A stretch of DNA of 64,000 bases from positions 68,147 through 132,146 of the forward strand of contig DATMBF010000015.1 in the NCBI GenBank assembly GCA_035559595.1. Reading direction: 5' to 3'. Below the pieces are notes generated by a model that worked only from the letters and a program-made list of their open reading frames with translations, was not told the origin of the DNA and made no database searches. The stretch's first letter is position 1. Each line of letters opens with the position of its first letter. The position numbers and the translations under genes were made by a program. Source of the DNA: DATMBF01 sp035559595 (lineage in GTDB: Bacteria > Bacteroidota > Ignavibacteria > UBA10030). Below are positions 40,597-46,536 of this stretch, in pieces.

Positions 40597-40639
40597 AAGC
40601 CGATGGCTCACAACTCTGGTCTGAGTGAACCATCGGCTT
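40597..40639 (-). promoter_or_regulatory. Hairpin in rplL-rpoB spacer (attenuator or processing site)
   Basis: AAGCCGATGG (40597-40606) pairs perfectly with CCATCGGCTT (40630-40639), with an inner CTCA/TGAG stem (40607-40610 with 40622-40625). No T-tract follows on the minus strand. The position matches the E. coli rplL-rpoB spacer, where attenuation and RNase III cleavage set the r-protein to polymerase ratio; the same role here is inferred. Confidence 0.6.
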
Positions 40640-40713
40640 CACGTTTGCGAGTTTCGAATGATCGCTGCTCTGTAAACGTCAAGCTGATTGAAAAAGTTCG
40701 ACCGTGGTTGAGC

Positions 40714-41100
40714 TTACTTCAGTTCGACCTGAGCTCCGGCCTCTTCCAACTCTTTTTTCAGCTTTTCTGCCTCGTCTTTCGAGAGTCCCTCTTTCACGGT
40801 CTTCGGGGCTCCGTCAACGAGATCCTTGGCTTCTTTCAGACCAAGGCCGGTTGCCGCACGCACAACCTTAATGACGTTGATCTTCTGAGCGCCACCGTTC
40901 TTGAGCACGACGGCAAACTCCGTCTTCTCTTCACCTGCCGGAGCGCCAGCAGCGCCGGCTGCGGCAGGCATCATTCCACCCATCATGACGGGAGCGGAGG
41001 CCGTTACACCGAATTTCTCCTCGAGCGCTTTCTTCAGCTCTGCGGCTTCAAGCAACGTCAGCTTTTCGATTTTTTCGACGATTTCTTGAACTGCGGACAT
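40714..41100 (-). CDS. rplL: 50S ribosomal protein L7/L12
   Basis: 128 residues. The N-terminal dimerisation helix (QEIVEKIEKLTLLEAAELKKALEEKF) is followed by an Ala/Gly/Pro-rich hinge and the C-terminal factor-binding domain (KINVIKVVRAATGLGLKEAKDLVDGAP). It is 36 nt after rplJ. The stalk recruits translational GTPases. Confidence 0.99.
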   Translation of the reverse strand: MSAVQEIVEKIEKLTLLEAAELKKALEEKFGVTASAPVMMGGMMPAAAGAAGAPAGEEKTEFAVVLKNGGAQKINVIKVVRAATGLGLKEAKDLVDGAPKTVKEGLSKDEAEKLKKELEEAGAQVELK

Positions 41101-41136
41101 GGTCTTTCTCCTTTATAGAAATAATGTTTTCAATGC

Positions 41137-41658
41137 TTAGGCAGCTTTCTTCTTTTCAATCGCGTCGATGACGTTGACGAGATCTCGAATAACCGCCGCG
41201 ACGGCACCCGCTACTCCTGCGATCGGCGCCTGAATGCTTCCAGCAATACTTGCAATCATCTCTTTCCGCGTTGGCAGCTTCGCAAGCTCATCCAACCTCG
41301 AGCCGTCATACACCTGCTTCTCGATGACCGCCACCTTCAGCGTTAGCTTGCCTGTCTTTTCGTTGAATCGCTTGATGACCTTGGCTGGAACGACGACATC
41401 GTCGTAGGTAAACGCGATGCCGGTAGGACCGACCAACTTGTCAAATGCTTTATCGAAGCCGGTGACTCGTTCGAGGGCCTTTCGGGCAAGCGTGTTCTTC
41501 ACGACCTTGTACTCGATGCCGGACTTCCGGAACTCCCGCCGAAGCTCTGTCTCCTCGGCCACCGTCAGCCCTCTGAAGTCTGCAAAGTACATCGCCGCGG
41601 CCTTCGACGCTTTTTCTGCGATCGTGGTAACGATTTCTTCTTTTTGTGATCGTTTCAT
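41137..41658 (-). CDS. rplJ: 50S ribosomal protein L10
   Basis: 173 residues. L10 anchors L7/L12 dimers through its C-terminal helix and binds L11 and 23S rRNA. It shows YFADFRGLTVAEETELRREFRKSGIEYKVVKNTL and the GVAGAVAAVIRDLVNVIDAIEKKK tail. A 128-bp leader with repeats precedes it. Confidence 0.98.
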   Translation of the reverse strand: MKRSQKEEIVTTIAEKASKAAAMYFADFRGLTVAEETELRREFRKSGIEYKVVKNTLARKALERVTGFDKAFDKLVGPTGIAFTYDDVVVPAKVIKRFNEKTGKLTLKVAVIEKQVYDGSRLDELAKLPTRKEMIASIAGSIQAPIAGVAGAVAAVIRDLVNVIDAIEKKKAA

Positions 41659-41786
41659 TGATTCACCTTAGATTGTCCGATCAAAAACAACGACCGGTGA
41701 TGCATTGTCCGATGAGAAGCCCCGCATGTTCAAACGGGCATCGAACGGGATTGCTGTAGAGTGCGTAAACTTTGTTGTCCGTTGGG
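41659..41786 (-). promoter_or_regulatory. Putative rplJ (L10) leader with three TTGTCCG repeats
   Basis: The rplA-rplJ spacer contains ATTGTCCGAT twice (41672-41681, 41704-41713) and TTGTCCG once more at 41775-41781. It also holds a small CCCG/CGGG hairpin around 41720-41738. In many bacteria this spacer is the L10-L12 autoregulatory leader. I did not confirm the kink-turn of that RNA family. Confidence 0.4.
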
Positions 41787-42482
41787 TTAGTGAACTCCGG
41801 CTTCACTTTTGTCGATGTGCACACCGGGGCCCATCGTCGTCGAAAGAGCGATGCTCTTGATGTACTGTCCCTTTGCCGACGCCGGTTTTAAGCGAACGAC
41901 AGTTGCAAGAAACGACTGTACATTCTCTACGAGTTTCTCTTGCTCGAAGCTTGCTTTGCCAACCGTAGCGTGAACGATTCCCGCTTTATCCACACGGAAC
42001 TCGATCTTTCCCGCCTTGACTTCTTTCACGGCTTTTGCGACATCCATCGTAACCGTTCCGCTTTTGGGATTCGGCATGAGGCCGCGAGGACCGAGTATCT
42101 TTCCAAGCTTTCCCAACTCTCCCATCACATCCGGTGTGGCAATAATAACATCGACGTCTGTCCAGCCTTGTTGAATCTTTTCGATGAACTCAGCGAATCC
42201 GGCATAATCCGCACCAGCCTTCTTCGCCTCTTCATCTTTTGGCGGTTTGGCTACCACGAGGACACGAACTTCCTTTCCAATGCCATGCGGGAGAGCAACT
42301 GTTCCGCGGATGGCCTGGTCGGCTTTCTTCGGGTCAACTCCCAGTCGAACGGCAATATCAACGGACTCTGCGAACTTTGCCGTGGCGGTCTCCTTCACTA
42401 CCTTCACCGCATCGGCAATCGTGTAGTTCTTCTTTTCTACCTTCGAGGCAACGCCTCGAAATCGTTTGCTATGTTTCTTCAT
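41787..42482 (-). CDS. rplA: 50S ribosomal protein L1
   Basis: 231 residues. It forms the mobile L1 stalk and often represses the L11 operon. It has SVDIAVRLGVDPKKADQAIRGTVALPHG and LGKILGPRGLMPNPKSGTV. It starts 25 nt after the rplK stop. Confidence 0.99.
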   Translation of the reverse strand: MKKHSKRFRGVASKVEKKNYTIADAVKVVKETATAKFAESVDIAVRLGVDPKKADQAIRGTVALPHGIGKEVRVLVVAKPPKDEEAKKAGADYAGFAEFIEKIQQGWTDVDVIIATPDVMGELGKLGKILGPRGLMPNPKSGTVTMDVAKAVKEVKAGKIEFRVDKAGIVHATVGKASFEQEKLVENVQSFLATVVRLKPASAKGQYIKSIALSTTMGPGVHIDKSEAGVH

Positions 42483-42507
42483 ATGTGAATACTCTCGATC
42501 GTTTTGT

Positions 42508-42930
42508 CTATTCTTCGACTGTTATGCCCATGCTGCGCGCCGTGCCCGCAACCATCCGCATGGCCGATTCGACGCTCGATGCGTTCAGATCAGGCATCTT
42601 CATTTCCGCAATCTGACGGACTTGCTCCTTGGTAACTTTGCCGACTTTGGTTCGGTTTGGCTCGGCAGATCCTTTTTCCAACTTTGCCGCTCTCAGAAGG
42701 AGCGTGGCGGCGGGAGGCGTCTTCGTGATGAACGTAAAGGACTTGTCGCTGTACACGGTGATAACGACCGGGATGATAAGTCCTTGCTGATCCTTCGTTC
42801 TGGCATTGAATTGCTTGCAGAACTCCATAATGTTGATCCCCTTTTGACCGAGAGCGGGACCAACTGGAGGTGCCGGGTTTGCCTGACCGGCAGGGATTTG
42901 AAGCTTCACAAAACCGGTAACTTTTTTCAT
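42508..42930 (-). CDS. rplK: 50S ribosomal protein L11
   Basis: 140 residues. The N-terminal domain has LQIPAGQANPAPPVGPALGQKG with the thiostrepton-region prolines, followed by the rRNA-binding C-terminal domain (VGKVTKEQVRQIAEMKMPDLNA). It is 16 nt after nusG. Confidence 0.99.
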   Translation of the reverse strand: MKKVTGFVKLQIPAGQANPAPPVGPALGQKGINIMEFCKQFNARTKDQQGLIIPVVITVYSDKSFTFITKTPPAATLLLRAAKLEKGSAEPNRTKVGKVTKEQVRQIAEMKMPDLNASSVESAMRMVAGTARSMGITVEE

Positions 42931-42946
42931 GCGAGTGATCTACCTT

Positions 42947-43480
42947 CTATTTTTCTAATTCAACTTGGGCGAAATCCAATTCGACGGGTGTCTTGCGGCC
43001 GAAGATACTGACCATGACTTTGACTTTCATTTTTTCGGGACTGATGTCCTGCACAAATCCCGTGAAGTTGTTGAACGGTCCTTCGATCACCTTGACCGGA
43101 TCCCCAACTTTGAACGGCACCTCAACAAGTTCGACATGTTCTTTTTCTTCGATCGTCCCAACCAATCGTCGCACTTCATCCGGTTGAAGCGGTGCCGGAT
43201 TGTTTTTGTCTGGAACGAAGCCGAGGACGGACGGCGTCTCGAGGATCAAATGCGTCGTTTCTTTATCGATGACCGCCTCCACGAGAACGTAGCCGGGGAA
43301 GAAGTTCTTGACGCGGGCTTTCTTCTTGCCGTCTTTGACCTCAATGACTTTCTCCAACGGAATGAGGACGCTTGAAATCTTCTCACCAAGATTCAGCCGC
43401 GCAATCTCCGACTCGAGATAAGCCTTTACTTTCGCTTCGTGACCTGAGTAAGTTCGAACAACATACCAACGCTTTTCCAA
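42947..43480 (-). CDS. nusG: Transcription termination/antitermination factor NusG
   Basis: 177 residues with an N-terminal NGN domain (KRWYVVRTYSGHEAKVKAYLE, FFPGYVLVEAV) and a C-terminal KOW domain (VGDPVKVIEGPFNNFTGFV). It couples RNA polymerase to Rho or to S10 and the ribosome. It starts at TTG (43480) with only a weak SD, 18 nt after secE, so coupling with secE is likely. Confidence 0.98.
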   Translation of the reverse strand: MEKRWYVVRTYSGHEAKVKAYLESEIARLNLGEKISSVLIPLEKVIEVKDGKKKARVKNFFPGYVLVEAVIDKETTHLILETPSVLGFVPDKNNPAPLQPDEVRRLVGTIEEKEHVELVEVPFKVGDPVKVIEGPFNNFTGFVQDISPEKMKVKVMVSIFGRKTPVELDFAQVELEK

Positions 43481-43498
43481 CGCACGCTCTCTGAAAAA

Positions 43499-43681
43499 TT
43501 ATAGAATCGCTTTGAGGGCCTCACTGACCGCTAAGTCAACAGCCCAGGCAAACAGCGCAATGATAAGTGATACGACAATGACGATCTTGGTGGATTCAAA
43601 CAGCTCTTCTCGCGAAGGCCATGTGACCTTTTCCATTTCTTTATACACGTCCTGAAAAAAATTGATGATCTTTTCTTTCAT
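43499..43681 (-). CDS. secE: Preprotein translocase subunit SecE
   Basis: 60 residues from the ATG at 43681. It is the short single-membrane-segment form, with the amphipathic motif EMEKVTWPSREEL (about 15-27) followed by one hydrophobic helix (about 32-52). The open frame continues upstream through tRNA-Trp, but those residues are a read-through of tRNA sequence and not protein. It pairs with SecY (17-18.4 kb). Confidence 0.97.
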   Translation of the reverse strand: MKEKIINFFQDVYKEMEKVTWPSREELFESTKIVIVVSLIIALFAWAVDLAVSEALKAIL

Positions 43682-43704
43682 AGTCGTCTTTTGGTTGTTT
43701 GGTG

Positions 43705-43777
43705 CACGTGAGGAGGGACTCGAACCCCCAACCTGCGGTTTTGGAGACCGCTGCTCTACCAATTGAGCTACTCACGT
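43705..43777 (-). tRNA. tRNA-Trp (CCA anticodon)
   Basis: 73 nt cloverleaf. The acceptor stem is ACGTGAG/CTCACGT, the D stem is GCTC/GAGC, the anticodon loop is CTCCAAA with anticodon CCA, and the T arm has TTCGAGT. CCA is not encoded. It lies directly before secE, a widespread arrangement. Confidence 0.97.
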
Positions 43778-43832
43778 AGGGTACTCTGTCCTCACCACAC
43801 ATCCCCCGAACAGCGAGGGATATCCGACGCCG

Positions 43833-43982
43833 TTACTTCGTCTCTTTGTGGGGGGTCCGTTTGTTGCACCAGGGGCAAAACTTTTTGTACTCGACTCGCC
43901 CGGTTTGCTTCTTCTTATTCTTCGTGGTGCTGTAGTTCCTTCGCTTGCAGGTTGTGCATTCTAATGTGATTATGTCGCGCAC
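43833..43982 (-). CDS. rpmG: 50S ribosomal protein L33, zinc-binding form
   Basis: 49 residues from a GTG start (43982) with GGGAG 7 nt upstream. The start reads VRDIITLECTTCKRRNYSTT with Met initiation. Zinc ligands are C9, C12, C36 and C39, so it is the C+ form. The C-terminus KRTPHKETK is diagnostic. It is embedded between tRNA-Thr and tRNA-Trp, as in many genomes. Confidence 0.96.
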   Translation of the reverse strand: MRDIITLECTTCKRRNYSTTKNKKKQTGRVEYKKFCPWCNKRTPHKETK

Positions 43983-44016
43983 GATTCTACTCCCAAAAAG
44001 ATGTTCAATGGTGTCG

Positions 44017-44089
<73 letters not shown>

Positions 44090-44104
44090 GAACTCATATG
44101 ATGG

Positions 44105-44177
44105 AGCGGGAGACGGGACTCGAACCCGCGACCAACAGCTTGGAAGGCTGTGACTCTACCAACTGAGTTACTCCCGC
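44105..44177 (-). tRNA. tRNA-Gly (TCC anticodon)
   Basis: 73 nt cloverleaf with acceptor GCGGGAG/CTCCCGC, anticodon stem ACAGC/GCTGT and loop CTTCCAA, anticodon TCC. T-arm TTCGAGT. Third in the operon, 15 nt before tRNA-Thr(GGT). Confidence 0.97.
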
Positions 44178-44299
44178 GTGTGAGAAACGAGGAATTGGGA
44201 GAATTGCGGAATCGAAAAATTTGCAGAGAACTTTCCATCAGTCCCATTTTCATTTCCACAATTTCACACTCCACAATTCACTACATCATTTCCCGCTCG
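44178..44299. repeat. AATTG-rich imperfect inverted repeat between tRNA-Gly and tRNA-Tyr
   Basis: The left part carries GGAATTGGGAGAATTGCGGAAT (split as GGAATTGGGAG, then AATTGCGGAAT). The right part, read on the other strand, carries GTGAATTGTGGAG and then GAAATTGTGGAAATG. The two halves are approximate inverted copies of the same AATTGnGGA word. No gene is visible. An RNA of this spacer could fold into a long imperfect stem. Confidence 0.5.
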
Positions 44300-44383
44300 T
44301 GGGCAGGGAAGGATTCGAACCTCCGTAGGCCCAAGGCCGCCAGATTTACAGTCTGGTGCGATTGACCGCTCCGCCACCTGCCC
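44300..44383 (-). tRNA. tRNA-Tyr (GTA anticodon)
   Basis: 84 nt class II tRNA with a long variable arm (around GCGGCCTTGGGCC). Acceptor GGGCAGG/CCTGCCC, discriminator A, anticodon loop CTGTAAA with anticodon GTA, T-arm TTCGAAT. Second in the operon. Confidence 0.97.
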
Positions 44384-44396
44384 AGCCATCCTTGCG

Positions 44397-44469
44397 AGCT
44401 GGCGACCAGACTTGAACTGGTGACCTGCTGATTACAAGTCAGCTGCTCTACCAACTGAGCTACGCCAGC
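44397..44469 (-). tRNA. tRNA-Thr (TGT anticodon)
   Basis: 73 nt cloverleaf with acceptor GCTGGCG/CGCCAGC, anticodon stem GCTGA/TCAGC and loop CTTGTAA, anticodon TGT. T-arm TTCAAGT. First tRNA of the operon, about 130 nt downstream of the promoter. Confidence 0.97.
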
Positions 44470-44488
44470 GGACCCTCCCCGCTTCTAC

Positions 44489-44561
44489 AAAAAAGCAAAC
44501 ATCTCCACTTGATGCAGACATCTCATTCACGCTGCATCAATCTTTTTGCAATAGAGATGTT
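44489..44561 (-). terminator. Nested hairpin plus T6 in the tRNA-operon leader (attenuator-like)
   Basis: An outer 8-bp stem (AACATCTC 44498-44505 with GAGATGTT 44554-44561) encloses a perfect 9-bp stem (TTGATGCAG 44509-44517 with CTGCATCAA 44532-44540). On the minus strand it is followed three bases later by TTTTTT (44489-44494). It lies between the promoter and the first tRNA, so it could be an attenuator, or terminate readthrough from the upstream DUF2723 gene. Confidence 0.55.
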
Positions 44562-44601
44562 GGGTTTGTTCGTCGAAGAGGGGGAAAATTTCAGCCTTGT
44601 A

Positions 44602-44629
44602 AATATAGCAAATTTCGCTAAAGAGTCAA
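44602..44629 (-). promoter_or_regulatory. Promoter of the tRNA-rpmG-secE-nusG transcript
   Basis: TTGACT (-35, 44624-44629) and TATATT (-10, 44602-44607) are spaced by 16 bp, close to the sigma-70 consensus. The expected start site is near 44595, giving a leader of about 125 nt before tRNA-Thr(TGT). Confidence 0.75.
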
Positions 44630-44649
44630 CGTTTCCTTCAAGAAAAAGA

Positions 44650-46536
44650 TTAATCCCCCGGGTGACCCTCGAGCTGCTCCAAAAGAGAAGATACAACGCG
44701 GTTGTGCGGATCCACTTCCAAAGCTCTTTTCAACTGGCTAATTGCCTTCGTTTTCTCACCTTTTGAGGTGTACCAAAGGGCATGCTGAATAAGCATAAAT
44801 GTCTGATAATTCCGAAGGTCCTGAGCCGCCGGTATCTTGATGGGATGATTGGCCAAATCTGGTATTTCTTTCGAAAATACACCCCTCCTCTCTTTCCCGA
44901 CAAGGCGGAAAAACAGTCCATCGGGAATCCGACGGTATTCTCTCGGAAATTCCGGTTCCACCCGGCCGTCAACATACACCGGCCGAGTGTCGATTGACTT
45001 TGCCACAACGTCCATCAACAACGCCTGCCATCGGCTCTGGATGACACTGAAGTCAAAGGGAAGCCCACGCTCGAATTTCTCAAGCTCAACAAGAAACGCT
45101 CTGACTGCCCCACGCGAACGATCGATCAGCCACGGATAGTTTCGCTCCAGTTGAATAAAATACCAACTCCGGTTCTGCAAGAGATGCTTATCGATGATGA
45201 CAATATCCGGCCGAACACTCTGAACGAGCTGGAAGTAGTAAGAAGGAGAAACGAAATAGTCCCAGAGTCCTGTAAAAACGATAGCATTGGAGTCGATACC
45301 CGAAAGCGCGTTGAGCGCAAAATCACGCACGAGGTTGTTGCTCGATTGATCGACCTCATGATTATTCTGCCGGATCTGCGCAACAAGACACACTGCCAAG
45401 AATACGTACACGAGGATGATCCCCCACTTCCACTCTCTCCGTCGAATCCATGAAAACAGAAAGTCTATTCCGAAAAAGACAAAAGCGGCGAGAATGATGT
45501 ACGAGAGAAGGAAGTAAGAATCGATGTCATGGATATCATAGTTGATCGAATAAAGGATTGTCGAAGCAAAGGAAAGCAACAGAAACAACAGGAGCCGGCG
45601 TGAACGACGAAGAACTGTGACGCCTCCAACCAGCGCAACAAGAAGGACTCCCCAGTGATACTCTGCAGATAACCGACCGACATAATACTGCAACTGCCGT
45701 TGTGCAACCTCGCTACCGGAAAAGATCCAGATCTGATATTGCTTACCGGTCACATGCCAGAGGAATCGGTCGAACGTCGTGGGATGACCCCAATCAAGCA
45801 ATGGGCCGACGGCTGAGCGGATCGGCAAATACGCATACACTGATAACCCAAGAATAAAGAACATGGCAAGCTCTGAGATCAGTCGAAGCCTCACTCTGCT
45901 ACGGAGGACGGAGAAGAATAGATACAAGAACGCTGGCGCGAGAAGGACCATTGTCATATGATTGGTGAAGCCTAAGCCGAGGACGTAAGCGAAAAGAAGG
46001 AGATATCTCCGATCGCCATTTTCCTGCACATCCGTAAGACCTCGAATAAACGTGTAGGTAAGAATCATGACCAGCAGCAGGTGAAGCGCATAGACCTCCA
46101 CTGCAACCGATTGCGACCAGAATGTTGCAGAGAATGCAAGCGTGAGTGCAGCGACAAGTGCGGAGATGGCAATCGAACTTCTTTCCGCCGCTTTGACGGT
46201 AGGAAGATGGAAGATACGGTATGCATGACGAATCGCATAAATACCTTTAACAAAGAATCCTGCAGCACACGCTGTGAAGAGTGCTCCCAAGAGATTCAAA
46301 ACAAGAATTTCTTCGATCCACCCTAAGAGAAGCACTGCGAGTCGTCCAAGAAGCGTGAAGAAGGGATAGCCGGTGGGATGAGCAATTCCCAGTGTGACGG
46401 CAACGGCTGCCAGTTCGCCGCTATCGGTGAAGAAAACTGTCCGACACAGCGTTGTGAGGTACACAAGAAAACTCACTCCGGCCACAAGTGCTGCAACGAT
46501 GTTCTCACGGGCAAAGACCGAAACAAGCTTTTTCAT
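44650..46536 (-). CDS. DUF2723 multi-pass membrane protein with C-terminal TPR-like segment
   Basis: 628 residues. About ten transmembrane helices occupy the first ~400 residues. The N-terminal motif with DSGELAAVAVTLGIAHPTGYP is the DUF2723 signature, a family related in architecture to lipid-linked glycosyltransferases (GT-C type). The soluble C-terminus ends in one TPR-like helical pair (YTSKGEKTKAISQLKRALEVDP, about 585-610). The start overlaps the glnE stop by 4 nt, so translation is coupled. A role in protein or lipid glycosylation is inferred from the fold class only. Confidence 0.85.
   Translation of the reverse strand: MKKLVSVFARENIVAALVAGVSFLVYLTTLCRTVFFTDSGELAAVAVTLGIAHPTGYPFFTLLGRLAVLLLGWIEEILVLNLLGALFTACAAGFFVKGIYAIRHAYRIFHLPTVKAAERSSIAISALVAALTLAFSATFWSQSVAVEVYALHLLLVMILTYTFIRGLTDVQENGDRRYLLLFAYVLGLGFTNHMTMVLLAPAFLYLFFSVLRSRVRLRLISELAMFFILGLSVYAYLPIRSAVGPLLDWGHPTTFDRFLWHVTGKQYQIWIFSGSEVAQRQLQYYVGRLSAEYHWGVLLVALVGGVTVLRRSRRLLLFLLLSFASTILYSINYDIHDIDSYFLLSYIILAAFVFFGIDFLFSWIRRREWKWGIILVYVFLAVCLVAQIRQNNHEVDQSSNNLVRDFALNALSGIDSNAIVFTGLWDYFVSPSYYFQLVQSVRPDIVIIDKHLLQNRSWYFIQLERNYPWLIDRSRGAVRAFLVELEKFERGLPFDFSVIQSRWQALLMDVVAKSIDTRPVYVDGRVEPEFPREYRRIPDGLFFRLVGKERRGVFSKEIPDLANHPIKIPAAQDLRNYQTFMLIQHALWYTSKGEKTKAISQLKRALEVDPHNRVVSSLLEQLEGHPGD

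Noticed and set aside
43682..43762. N-terminal extension of SecE by 27 residues
   Set aside because: The extra codons run through the tRNA-Trp gene; SecE family length and the ATG at 43681 fix the start.
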